Positions 47,742 to 59,222 are shown, counted from the first letter of the stretch. The stretch is DNA of 64,000 nucleotides from Mesodorylaimus sp. YZB2_4 (GCA_030248295.1 JASANH010001481.1:62001-126000), one strand, 5' to 3'. Translations and numbers: made by a program. The notes: generated by a model not told the origin, from the letters alone.

Positions 47742-49240
47742 CTGCCACTCCTTATCACACGTAAGAGCAGCAGTCTATTATGGCGATGTTAAACAAATTA
47801 ACTTCGACTCGATCCGAGCATGAACTTTCTAAAAAAGACAACTGATATTGATCCAAGTCGTAATAAAGTTTAGGAAAAATTGTCAAGGATCAAGTCACAA
47901 AAATGGTAAAGATCACTTTCATATCAGTTTATGGAAAACGAGTTTGACGTCAATGAGAGCGAGAGCTGGATCGACTGTCTGCCCTCCACACTCACAATCG
48001 ACTGGTCACGTGCTCTAGGTAAAAGAAAAGGAGCAGTTGAATAGGAACGAGCACTTGAGGTGAATAGAACACGTTTCATGTAAAACTTTGATCAACAAAA
48101 GACCAGCCCCAGTCCCGTGAGCTTGTTCTATTACACCTTGCTGCATCAACTTTCAAAAAACTTGTTCAATAAAGCAAAAGAATGGGAAAAAAATTTTACA
48201 ACTCTTAAGAGAAACATCCGATACCACTGTACGAGTCGAGTAGATACAAGACACGAGGTCGTGACTTTGGTTGAAAAAATATTGGAAGACGTAAAAGGCA
48301 AATTACCAAAGACGGAAACAAATTTCTAGTCAACCTCATTTCATTCCTTTCAAAAATCGAATGTCTAACGAGCCAGTCTAAAAATGTAGACTAGACTACG
48401 TAGAGACCCGTCCTTTCACCAAATGATCATCCATTCCCACGACGTATCTTAAAAACCTTAAAGCCTTGGGTCATTGGAGGATCGAAATTGTGACTCGACC
48501 ATTCATCGATCCGATCCCAAATAAGGCCAAGCAAAGAAAAACCAAAAAGTGCTAATAGTTTTCTACGACCACCCAAAAATGTATGGTTTTTTGGAAAACG
48601 AAGAACTAAATAGGTTGGCTATAGGTACTGGCGACAGGATGAGTTCATTTGAGGGAGCAACCAGTCGCCATTCCGAATAGCTCGTTGACGAAACTACGTA
48701 ATACAAAGCACATTCGCCTCAGAAGCCCGCCTGGCCGCCTTTAATGCGGGCGTAAGCTTGTTATAAACCTTATAATGATGATGATGAACCAATGCACACC
48801 CTCCTACATGCCAGATAGCCAGAGACAGCCCACATCAGGCCACGCAAAACGTACGACCAAGCACCCATGGTCGCAGAGCCGAGCTGAACCAGGGGCGACG
48901 AGGATGAAGGAACGAGAAATAAGAAATGACCTTTCCGAATAGCCTAAATGTAAGTCTATTCAAAATCAACACCCTCCTCGCCAATAAACACATACAACGA
49001 ATGAGGGGTGGCTGGTCGAGCATTAGCACTACGGCCAGTCGGGATCGGTGTTTTAGTGCCCCCGCACTTCCCATTTTCTTCTGCTGCATTTCCTTATAAT
49101 TTTATTTCTTCTTTTCCCCCTCAAGCTAAAAACAACGAATGCTTCCGTCCTGTTCGTTTAGTTTCGCCACGGTTTTAACCAATGCGAAATATATACCGCG
49201 GGGTGAGTGTGCCCAAGGATCGCGAGACATGGTGACATTG
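47742..49240. other. Region upstream of the GPCR gene, no gene recognised
   Basis: The region contains a 70-aa ORF at 48117-48329 (plus) ending KTETNF that looks protein-like (mixed charged residues, LVEKILEDVKGKLPK) but matches no family I know. The GPCR promoter should lie here. No TATA box was identified. Confidence 0.45.
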
Positions 49241-49245
49241 TGTGC

Positions 49246-49760
49246 GATCAGTCGGTCTTATCACTTCTGTGATCATGTGATTTCATGGGCAAAGTCATGG
49301 CAAAAATAACTTATCAATGCTCATTATTAGCTTGTGCCATGTTATCAATTTATGCAACGCATTCATGCATGCATGCATTATCAATGCAAAGGAACGCTGT
49401 AAGATCAGTCCGCCTTATCAGTTCTGTGATCATGTGATTACATGGGCAAATTTATGCATGATCAATATACTGGCGGCACACGTTGCGGATAAGTTGAATA
49501 TCTTAGACGTCTACTCAGGGACCCTATCCATGGAGCAGGGCAGTGTCGCCTATCCCATATTAGACCTTACAGGAGTTATCAGAGCATCAGATTCTTTCCA
49601 GGCAGTATTAGCGCCCCCCCCCTGGCACGCGACAGAGACTAATCAGGTGTCAGATTGTCAGAGCTACTCTCAGATGCATTGAGTCCTTATCAGCGCTGAT
49701 TGACATGCAAAACTGCCTTATCAGACCTTAGCAGACCCACACGATAAGCTGTGTAAGAGA
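49246..49760. promoter_or_regulatory. GATA-motif-rich region with a direct repeat
   Basis: A 50-bp unit (GATCAGTC..CTTATCA.TTCTGTGATCATGTGATT) occurs at 49246-49296 and again at 49402-49452. TTATCA/TGATAA occurs about ten times across 500 bp. It is 1.5-2 kb upstream of the GPCR start, so it is an enhancer candidate; ATGCATGCATGC is also present at 49364-49377. Confidence 0.45.
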
Positions 49761-51349
49761 TCAACCCGCCCAGATGTGGCGCGGTGCCCGTGACCCCACC
49801 TCATCACCTGCCTCCAAAATTCAATCATCCATCCTTTCCTTTCCTTAAACTCTTTCTAATCAATAAAACTCAACTCATCTAGCTCACCTTTTTACTCAAA
49901 ATTCTACACGATGCCAATTTCAGTATCCTAACTCAATTCTCTCCGCCCATACAAACCAATAGTCTTCTTGGTCCGCGAGAAACAATGCTAAGCCCATCTC
50001 TGACAGGCTTAGCTGACTTTTAAATTAGCTAGCAACAAAGTTAGACATTCGAGCGCGAACTAGCTTTTTCAAGTCAATTTTCTCTTCCTATCTCCACTCA
50101 TAGCTACGACCATTTTCGCCTCTCCTATCTGCCCAGATTACAAACTATCTTTGACATGAACATGGAAAACCGGATCCTCCTTTCGACATGTCCCATCAAT
50201 GTTCGAGCCTAGATTTTCTTGACTCTTTAAAAAAAAATTTTTTTCAATCAAACAAGACTAGAAAAGGCGTATGTTCAATTTTATTCGCAACTAACGCCTG
50301 ATTTAACCTCATCCTCGCCTCCTTCTACACCCTCGGGCACGCGCATATATTCATGCACTTAGCACGAACATACAAGAAATCGAATAAAGCTGAAGTAGGA
50401 AGATAAGCAAAGCAAAAAAACTTTCCACTTTTCATATTTTCTGAATGTCATTTCAATTTCGTCCATACGGAATACGTGTAGGTTCAATTTATATCTAAAA
50501 ATTACTCCTCTTTTCGCTTCAATTCAAACCATAGCGTGCGAAAAAATTTTGTCCAAAGAATCTCCTAATTTTCTTCTTTTCGTCCAACCTAAGTTTTTTC
50601 TTAATGCACAGTAAACATAAAGATAGATTTTTTCAATTTTCCATTAATAAAAACGTCAGAAAATTGGATTCAAGCTACCTATGCACATAATGGGATATAA
50701 AAAGGGGAATTTTGATAAAGACGCGACTGGCGTCACCAATCCTAGCCAATTCCATTTTTCTGCTTTTCCCAAAGCAGGAAGATTTAGAAAAAGCCTTTTT
50801 TTTCATTTAAAAGGCCTACAGTTTTGTTTGAGTCGGCTTCACGGGCAATGTGGACAAGGATGCACTGGCTTGCACATCCAGCAATTTCCCACTTTCCCCC
50901 AAGCCTTGGCTTGACATTGAATGTTCCCGGATTTCATCAATTTGTGCAAACATGTACGTTTCGCCTTTTTTTGAAACAAACCCACGGCTAATCGTTTGGA
51001 ACAATGCATTGAGGACATGAGGCTAGAAAAGTACAGAGGCGACTTGGTCGATTTTGGTGTCAATTTTCAAAACCAAAGAACTCAAAAAATCGATATTTTT
51101 TTCATGCTTATATGGTGCATAGCCACTTTGCAAATCCGACTTGGAGAAGAATGTTTATCGAGTTACCTATCTGTGATGTATGAGTGATAAATAGGAACAC
51201 GTGTGTTTGGCCTGCATTCAGCTCGGTCTACAGTAGACAGGCATGTCGGGGTGGTGAGCTCGAACTGACACTGAGCTAACGATTACAAACAGAGTAAGCA
51301 AAGGAGCAGAAAACAGCAGAAAGTGCCCTGGCAGTGGGAAATATGTAGT
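49761..51349. other. AT-rich intergenic DNA, nothing recognised
   Basis: From 50000 to 50680 the sequence is AT-rich with T-runs. The short ORFs at 50681-51187 on both strands show no family features. Confidence 0.55.
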
Positions 51350-51478
51350 TCATGTTCCTGTTCACCACATCACCGAGTGCTTATGCGTAGGTACTCGAGG
51401 CTCGAGGGTGAAGGGACACATTACACACAAAATGATTTACCAGGCCTTTAGTCGAACACTCGCCCGTGACTGCTCGCA
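51350..51478 (-). mobile_element. SINE-A copy, head truncated
   Basis: On the minus strand it reads from the B-box (GTGTTCGACTA) through the CCTCGAG body to the GGTGATGTGGTGAACAGGAAC tail. The A-box end is replaced by the minisatellite that starts at about 51480. Confidence 0.65.
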
Positions 51479-51479
51479 T

Positions 51480-51665
51480 GGCGGGTCCCATCTCGGTTCG
51501 GCCAGGGACCCGTTGCGGCCAGCGGCCCATTTGGGCCAGAATAGCCTTCTGGCCTGCGTCCCTTACAGCCGATGCTTCGTTTCGGCCAGTCTCGATTCAG
51601 CCAAAGTCCTTGTACGGCCAGACCCGCTTTGGCCAGTGTCCCTATACGGCCAGTCGTGGTTTAGT
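51480..51665 (-). repeat. Minisatellite of CTGGCCGAAACGGGA-like units
   Basis: About eight degenerate units of 20-25 bp with the core TTTCGGCCAG/TTTGGCCAG. The unit is the same as in the array at 53331-53512 but on the opposite strand. Confidence 0.7.
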
Positions 51666-52098
51666 ACAGCCAGTCTGCAAGATGCGCAGTACAGTATTTG
51701 AGTACCAAGGCATACCTGCACCCATGACCCATCAAGGATCACAACAAAAGGATGAACACTAGTTAATGAAAATTAGTTTTTGTAATCCCTGAATGGGGTA
51801 TATCCGCATATGTGGGTTCTGCCTCATTCCTGGCCCGCCCCTTCGTCTTCGCCACTTGCAGTTGGCTCAATCATGACTCAAAATTTTGACCTAGCGCTAT
51901 TGGTCTTGAAAAAATATATATGAGATTGCAGCTACTTTTTTTATGAGAATCCAACGAAAATGGGCAACTATTTTTTGTTTGGGCAAATTGTCATTCAAGC
52001 CTACTTAAATCACGTGAATTATTTGCTCAGACTCTGCGCGAACTTTGTAAATCTGACAATGAGAATTAAGAGCTACCTACAGCTGGCTGAAACGGGAC

Positions 52099-53330
52099 GC
52101 ATTTTTGTGAACCCTCGGACTTTCGCTCGCTAGCAGACAACATTGTTGCAACGTGACAGTATGCAAATATACCGTGTTTATCTCACTGCATGTTCGACCT
52201 GCTGGTACGATTCGACTGCATGTACGATTCTTCCTCTGTCTACGCAAAGACTGTCTATTTAAAATGAAGGAAATTTTGAAACGAATGTGCTGCGCAAAAA
52301 AATGTGTGGAATAGATTCATCTGCATTCTCTGCGAGACACTCATTTTCCCAGGCCTGGATCCCGATCCCGATCGGATCAGATAACCGATCCACATATCGT
52401 TTTGGCTAATGGGGGTTTGTTGGATCGGATCAGAAAATTTTCGGATCGGATCATCAGATCATGTAAAATATCCGAGCCCGATCAAAGTTTTTGGATCAGA
52501 TCAGACAGGATATCTCACAGCCGATCGGTCTGGCGGTGAGATGATGCGAGCAATGCTTTCTCAGAGTGAATATTTTTTACGGGGTTGGGAGGTGGGAGTC
52601 AAAAAGACGCCTTTTTCGGTGGACGCACTCTATGCCTCTTATCAAAGCAAAACTAATAAGGGAACATCGCCAACCATTAAAAACGAACTTTGGAAAACGG
52701 AAAATTGTAATATGTTCTTTGGTGCAAAAGAAAGCTTTGTGCAAAATATTAGAGGCGTCTGGCCAAGTGGTCAGCAGTGGTCCCCGTCTAAAGTCCTAAA
52801 GTTTTGTGTGGTGAGGAAGCCCAGCGTTGAGGAAAACATGCAGAGTTCTTTTCAAACTTGGTTTGTGGGATCGGAGTTTCGAGTTTAAGCTTCCAACACT
52901 CTTGTTCTTGGTTTTTTCCTGAAAAAAACCAAAAAAACCTAGTGGAATTGAAAAACTTCACTGTACTCTAAGCGCTGACCACTGCTGCACCTAGGAACAT
53001 TCTAGCTAGCGGATACTTCTTTATTGTCAATGCGCTGCAAAAAATGTCTCTGGTGCTACATCATCAAAGTGTGTTCCGACTCAACTTTGTGAAAGAGAGA
53101 ACCACGTAAGTTGAGTTCGGCAGGAATTTCCTCATCCTGATACAAGTCCCACGAAAACTGAATAAAGTTTCACCATTTTTTTGTTGGATAGTGACTTCAT
53201 TTGCGATGCCCTCGCCACGCTCCCGCTTGTCCAGTAGTGTCCAGTGTCCACCTTTGCATCTAAGCATTAGCGCGCCTAGACATCAACAATGTCTGCTAGC
53301 GAGCGAAAGTCCGAGGGTTCACAAAAATGC
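52099..53330. mobile_element. DNA-transposon-like element with about 47-bp TIRs
   Basis: GCATTTTTGTGAACCCTCGG... at 52099-52148 is mirrored at 53281-53330 with a single 3-bp indel. Both ends are flanked by the minisatellite core ACGGGAC, suggesting insertion into that array. No transposase was recognised; the interior holds repeat family C (52360-52880). Confidence 0.7.
52360..52880 (+). repeat. Repeat family C copy 2
   Basis: A GATCGGATCAG-rich head (52365-52540) is followed by a 159-aa ORF segment similar to 41604-41900 on the other strand (AKE-QNIRGVWP, then KVL). Similarity in two frames means it reflects DNA-level relatedness and the coding frame is unclear. Confidence 0.6.
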
Positions 53331-53512
53331 AGACGGGACTGGCCGTATCGGCACTCTGGCTGAAATGGGACTGGCTAAAAGGGGACTCTGGCCGAAAGGA
53401 AACCCTGGCCGAATTGGGACTCTGGCTGAACTGGGAATTTTGTTGGCCGAAACGGGACACTGGCTGAAATGGGTCATTGGCTGGAAAAGGACACTGGCCA
53501 AAACGGGGCACA
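53331..53512 (+). repeat. Minisatellite of CTGGCCGAAACGGGA-like units
   Basis: About nine degenerate units of roughly 20 bp (GGACTGGC/GGACTCTGGC followed by TGAAATG, CGAAACG and the like) directly outside the right TIR of the 52099-53330 element. Confidence 0.8.
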
Positions 53513-53995
53513 GGCGCCTTGTGTGAGAGGCAATATAGAATATGATTCGAGAAGTGAAATGAGGAGCTTAGTAGAGAACTGGTGAAAATGACCGTCAAAA
53601 GTGACCTGGACTTCACTGCACGCATTGGAAACCAATCTTCACAGCAGGATGGTGGGGATTGTGGCATTGCAGGGAGCCCCTCCAGTGAGCTCGTGTATAC
53701 TGGTATCACGCGACACACTGCTGTATCACAAAGTTTGCCGGAAGCAAAGGCTGAGACTACTCGAGCTCAAATTCCTGCTAGAACCTATATCGACATGCTA
53801 GATGAGTCGAGACAAGTTCTTCATTGAAGTGGTATCTACATGCTGCAGCACTTGTCCTTCATTTCAAACAGCACGTGCGGTAAAGTTGCCAGGGAGCCTT
53901 ACCCTCATCATACACACCACATTTCTAACACGTAAATACTGTATAGCAGGTGCCGTGACATCTTATTCGAGTCCGTCCTCCCAATTGGCAGGCTC

Positions 53996-54062
53996 TTGTT
54001 CTTGTTTTACCACATCATGAAACGCTTATCATCGCACTCGAGGGTGAACGACACACTACACA
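53996..54062 (-). mobile_element. SINE-A 3' fragment
   Basis: On the minus strand it holds the CCCTCGAGTGCGATGATAAG body and the CATGATGTGGTAAAACAAG tail of family A. The head is missing. Confidence 0.6.
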
Positions 54063-54520
54063 GTGTACGGTGCCTTATCACTGCGTGTTAGGTCGCTACT
54101 GGCTGAATGAGGTTGCTCCCCCGAAAAGATTTGAGACTCGTCATCAGGTTCTGGCGGGACACTGTCGGCAGCACATGCATATTACTGTACATTTTTGTCA
54201 GCTGTCCACTCGGCATCGATTCAGGATATCATGACTCATGTTTATACGATTCTCTATCGTTCACTGGAACAGAAGCTGTAAGTACGGAGTACAGTTCCGC
54301 GGAACAGTACGGTATCCGTTTTCATTGTGTTGTTATGTTATGTCATAACTATACGCCGGCTATGCGTATATCCGTAACCTAACCTTGCCTATCCCAAACC
54401 TAGTACGATGCCACCACTTAGATTTATTGTACCTAAAACCCTACCCCCTCCTCTCCCCCCCCTTCCTCTCTATTACCCTACCAACTCCCTCCCTCCAACT
54501 AACTATCCTAACACCCCTCC

Positions 54521-54617
54521 CCCACCCCCCTCCCCCCTCTCCCCCCCCCCCCCCACCCCCTCTCTCCTCCTCCCCCCCCCGCCCCACCACCCCACCCCAC
54601 ACCCCCACCACCCCCCG

Positions 54618-54707
<90 letters not shown>

Positions 54708-54712
54708 ACCCG

Positions 54713-54750
<38 letters not shown>

Positions 54751-54779
54751 CCCCCCCCCCCCCCCCCCCCACCCCCCCC

Positions 54780-54844
<65 letters not shown>

Positions 54845-54857
54845 ACCCCCCCCCCCC

Positions 54858-54919
<62 letters not shown>

Positions 54920-54922
54920 CCC
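54521..54922. repeat. Poly(C) tract, about 320 bp nearly pure C
   Basis: From about 54604 to 54918 the sequence is C with only a handful of A or G interruptions, preceded by about 80-180 bp of C-rich CCCCAC/CCTCCC sequence. The long Pro-rich and Gly-rich ORFs seen here are translations of the homopolymer and not genes. The length may be inaccurate in assembly. Confidence 0.95.
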
Positions 54923-55298
54923 TAATCATCCCCCTCTTATTTTCAATATATAATCGAGCGGAGAGAAAAGCAGAATTATCTCACTTTTTCCCTCGGTTTT
55001 CCATTTTGCTAGATTTCTAAAAACTTGGAAGAATTTATTATTTTAAAGAAACCTTAGACTGGCATTTTTATCCATGTGACCTCCTCGACTAATCGCAAGA
55101 TTAAGGACCCATCCTAGGTACAGTACCTTTACAGTTGTTTTAAAAAAAGTTTATGCAAGCTCAAATACTTTTCACAATGCTATGCTGCAATGGAATGCTG
55201 TGCCTGCTGAGACTTTTTGGAACTTATCCACCTTTGTCCATGAGCCAGGCAATACTCAAGAGGCGGATGACATAACCACTCCCTTTGATGATGCAGCC

Positions 55299-55456
55299 TC
55301 GTTGCCTGGTGGGTTAGGCGTCTGCCTCTCACACCAGGTGCGCAGTTAAGGGCGAGTGTTCGACTCGCGGGCCGGTAAATCATTTCGTGTAAAATGTGTC
55401 TTTACACCCTCGAGTGCGCGTAAGCGTTTGGTGATGTGGTAAAACATGAACATGAT
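55299..55456 (+). mobile_element. tRNA-derived SINE (family A), best-preserved copy
   Basis: A-box-like GGTGGGTTAGGCGTCTGCC, B-box GTGTTCGACTC, then CCCTCGAGTGCGCGTAAGCG and a GTGATGTGGTAAAACATGAA tail. It directly abuts the Penelope-like fragment. Confidence 0.85.
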
Positions 55457-56705
55457 GCAGCCAACAAGTTTGCTGCCTATCTAAACAAACAGCACAAGAA
55501 CATGTGCTTCACTGTGGAGTTGGAATCTGATGCCTCTATTTCATTTTTGGGGGTCTCCATCATGCGATCAGACCAGAGCTCTAGCACCTCAACTTTTCGA
55601 AAACCAACTTTCACGGGCCTGTACACCCAGTTCGAAAGTTTCATGCCAATCAGATATAAGAGAGGTCTCTTGCAGATTTTTGTCTACCGTGCTTATCAGC
55701 TATGATCCTGTGATGAAGCTGTGCTGGAATGTTAGCGTGCGTCTGCGTGTATCTGAGTGATAGTGTAATGCTGCATACTTCTGGTTGGGCGTGTGCGTTG
55801 TTATATTGGGGGACCGTTGGTTGACTGTCGCCGAGAGCAGTTGTGTACGTACGTTTCGGGAATATTTGTGTGGTCAATAATCGAGTATGGCTCATCGTAG
55901 TCTGTGCACATTCGGTGAGTTTGGTTCCAGGTTGTGAGTCCTCATACTACAACCTGAAGCCCCTGAGAACCCGAGCCCGTAGACAAGTGGTTAGACGAGC
56001 GACATCTGGATTGTCGTTACACTCCGACTATAACCTCCTGCATATCGAGTTTAACACGATCAAGCATATCATGGCCAAGAATGGATATCCGCTGGCTTAT
56101 GGACAACGTCTTGCGACGCTTTCTGTCCAGTCAGCATCAGGTTCCAGCAGCCAAGAATCGAGACTCGAGCCCACGTGAAACACGCTTTATCAAGATCCCC
56201 TTCATTGGCCACCACGGTCCCATCATCCACCGACGCTTATACCGACTTCTCCATCAAGCATATCCACAGATCGATCTCCGCTTCATCTTCACCACCTGCG
56301 AAAGAATTGGTGATCGTTTCAACATCAAAGATCGCCTGCCCCGTTTACTCGCCTCCCACGTCGTCTATTCATTCACTTGTCGTTGCTGTAATGCAACGTA
56401 TGTTGGAAAGATGATCGACACTTACTGTAGGCGTGAGAGTTGGTGAGCACACAAGCACTTCCTTCCGAACGGGGAAACGAGTCCGAGCTACAGCGGATTC
56501 GGCTATCTTGGATCACATGCTTCAAGCGGGACATGACGCTGGCTGTGATGATTTTCGCATCATCGATCATGCGAATTCCGACAACCTTCTGAAGATCAAA
56601 GAAGCCATCCATATTGTGACCAAACATCCTACTTTAAACCAGCAGAAGGACTTTGAAACACTCACGCTTTTGTTAGGGATCTGTTGGGCTACCTCGCCCA
56701 GGTAA
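55445..56705 (+). pseudogene. Penelope-like element: RT C-terminus + GIY-YIG endonuclease (broken)
   Basis: 55445-55702 encodes the RT palm-thumb end (NKFAAYLNKQHKNMCFTVE, SISFLGVSIMR, RKPTFTGLYTQFESFMPIRYKRGLL). The catalytic YADD part is missing upstream. About 310 bp of unrelated DNA interrupts it. From about 56020 the element resumes (HIEFNTIKHIMAKNGYPL), followed by the linker (RFIKIPFIG) and a GIY-YIG-type endonuclease with CRCCNATYVGK and a distal GEHTSTSFRTGK..., spread over three frames to 56705. This architecture is that of GIY-YIG-bearing Penelope-like elements. The copy is 5'-truncated and frameshifted. Confidence 0.85.
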
Positions 56706-57609
56706 GGCTATTATAAATGATGACTCTGTGTCGAATATAAACTATGTACTGTCACTTACATCCTTGCTCGCATTATTTGCATTCTAACCCATTTCCAGCA
56801 AGCTTTTTGCTGCTTTGGGAAATAAAGTGCTGCTGCTGCTGCTTAGTTGCTAAATTGATTTCTGTGTCGTCGTCAGCTCAAACTCAGTTCATGCTCACCT
56901 GCCCCTTTCGACATGCCTGTGTGTCGCGGTCAGCTTTTAATGCACATTCTAAAACATGCGCGTTTCTTTTTACACCCATAAAACACAGGGAGGTAACTAT
57001 GCAACCTTTAGTGATTTTTAGGGTGCTCTCCCCTTTAGAGACGACGTGGGTGAAAGTTTTCGACCTGTGGCTTGGTGGGACTTCTGCCTCTCGCCAGTTG
57101 CTTGCACTGATGCGCCTGGCTTCAACAAAATATCTAACGTTAGCAGAAGTTATTTCGGTCAAAAAATTATGCAGCTGTAATGCGGGTTCGTTACTTACAT
57201 GCGAATGAACGGTTACGGCGAGGTATGGTGTACGGGCGCGATCGATCTGGGCCACGTGGCAACATCGTGGCGTTCGTACGTTGCAGACACAGCCGACGGA
57301 GACAAGCAACCACTCACGACGAGAGCCGTCTTCTTCTCTGACACACAAACACACAAAACTCCCAGTCGGTGTGACAACAATACTGCACCCACATAACGAG
57401 CCCACAGCCCCGTGTCCCACCTGATGCGCGGCAATTCAAACACACCCTCACTACACAGCAACAAAAAAGACGGATCTGTATAGGCTCCGCATCAAATCTG
57501 TGGCACACCCATGTGGAATCCAGGCTATCTGTTCCGCGTGGATAAATAAGTTCCACTTCCGACCCTATGGAAACCACGTGATTTGACGTGTATCAATTTG
57601 GGTTATCAA
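56706..57609. other. No gene recognised
   Basis: The 56744-57208 (plus) and 57420-56884 (minus) ORFs overlap on opposite strands and show no family motifs. The minus-strand ORF has moderately protein-like composition, but nothing could be assigned. Confidence 0.5.
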
Positions 57610-58821
57610 GGTCCCGTTGCATAAACGTCATGCCAAGTCAAGTTTTTATGCCGACTTTCATGCCGACTTTTTTCATGCCAACTCATTTGCCCATGCTGTA
57701 GCACATAACTGCGTATGACACCAGTATCGTAGGGGCGAGCGCCGAGTCAAAAAGTCGGCATAAAACCGAAAAAAACCCAAGCCACTTGGAACGAGCTTTG
57801 GCGAGTTTGTACTTTCATGGCAATTTTTCAAGCGCTCAAATGAATAAGAGGTTGGAAAAATTCCGATAAAAATGTGACAAATGAAACAATGTGCGTGAAA
57901 ACAATGTGGATGGAGATTTGGAGATCGACCTACAACAAGACCTTATAACCATCGCCCCACTATCTATCACCGTAAAAGTAAAAAGTGGGGCTGTGTTCCT
58001 AATAGCGAGTATGTACTCTAAAACTCTAAAAAATATTTTTCGCACTTGTTGCTCATCTTCTCGCTAAAAATGGGATGCTGTTTATAGTTACTTGCTGCTA
58101 TCTTATTCGCACAGATCAGCGCCAAATATGGTCACTCGAATCGCTTTGATTTTACTATTCCACTGATGAGAATTCACTCTAAATTTCTACGTAAAGCATC
58201 AATAACCAGCACCAGCTTTTTGTTCTTCAAAGTCAGACATTCTTCCTGCAAATACAAGATATCGTTTTTCAACTAGGCCAGCTTTCGTTTCTCTTCTTCC
58301 AGCTAGTCGAGATTGCGCCCGGCTGGACCGTATCTCCACCACTATTGTATAAAAGCTGGAGAAAAATATATGGAAAGTAGGATATGGAAACGACGCAGGA
58401 CCTTCGGTCATGTGGAAAGAAGACCTGCTCTTGCTTGGGCCACTGAATTGATGAACATGCCCAGGTAGGCGATGGCGATCGGCGAACCAGGGGCAAATGA
58501 TGTGGTGACGGTGCCCAGTGAGGCGATGCTGATCGATAAATGCTCTCCACCGCAGCTGATTCAGGGCCCAATATTTCAAACAGTTTTCTCCAGCTTGCTA
58601 TTATTTTGACCTTGGGTGGGAGCCAGATCGAGAAAACTGATCTTCTTGGTAGCATCCGATTTCGTATTGGCCTACACTGATCTTCGTAGATGTGTGCCCC
58701 CTTCGGGTTCCACTAAAACAAAGGACATAAGTAGAAATTGAGACGTCTTTATAGCGACATTCCCAAAGGAGCAGGAAGACCAATAAATTACTCATATACG
58801 ACATTATTTATTATATTTTAA

Positions 58822-58862
58822 TTTTCGACGTTTTGTCTTATCTTAAGACATCATCAGGAACT
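58822..58862 (-). ncRNA. Degenerate hammerhead-ribozyme-like motif
   Basis: The minus strand reads TTCCTGATGATGTCTTAAGA, then TAAGACAAAACGTCG. CTGATGA is the hammerhead core box; GTCTT/AAGAC can form stem II; the second core box GAAAC reads AAAAC; GTC follows as the cleavage triplet. Penelope-like elements and retrozymes carry minimal hammerheads of this layout. The one core change would be expected to weaken or abolish cleavage. Confidence 0.45.
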
Positions 58863-59149
58863 GATAAAAACACATCGTACAAAGGACAGACGCACAAAAC
58901 AAAGGACAGAGGAAAAGCATGACGAAGACAAAATTGCTGCTACCCGCATTTCTCAGCACAAGAAATCTTTACAAAATTCAGCCAGAAAGTGTGCACAGCA
59001 CTCTTCCTTTCTCTTATGTCCATGTGCATTCCACGGATTTTAGTAGGCATTGCATTTATCATTAAGAGATCGCATGCATTTGATAGGTTTACTCTAAATT
59101 CGCAAAGTCATTTAACACCATTTAAAGGTACTAAAATTATAAACTAGAT

Positions 59150-59222
59150 GTCAAATATGTGTTCCTTAGCCCTCGAGTGCGTTGTGTAGTGCTAGGCTAT
59201 GGATGACATGACATGACATGAC
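59150..59222 (+). mobile_element. SINE-A 3' fragment
   Basis: CAAATATGTGTTCCTTAGCC, CCTCGAGTGCGTT and GCTAGGCTATGGATGACATG with three CATGA repeats. It matches the tail half of the 7290-7465 copy and lies nested in the 57610-59760 element. Confidence 0.6.

Noticed and set aside
54385..55020. Long proline-rich and glycine-rich ORFs on both strands
   Set aside because: They are translations of the poly(C)/poly(G) homopolymer in several frames at once.
58199..58655. Minus-strand ORFs as a host gene
   Set aside because: They lie inside a TIR-bounded repeat, overlap in two frames and show no known domain.
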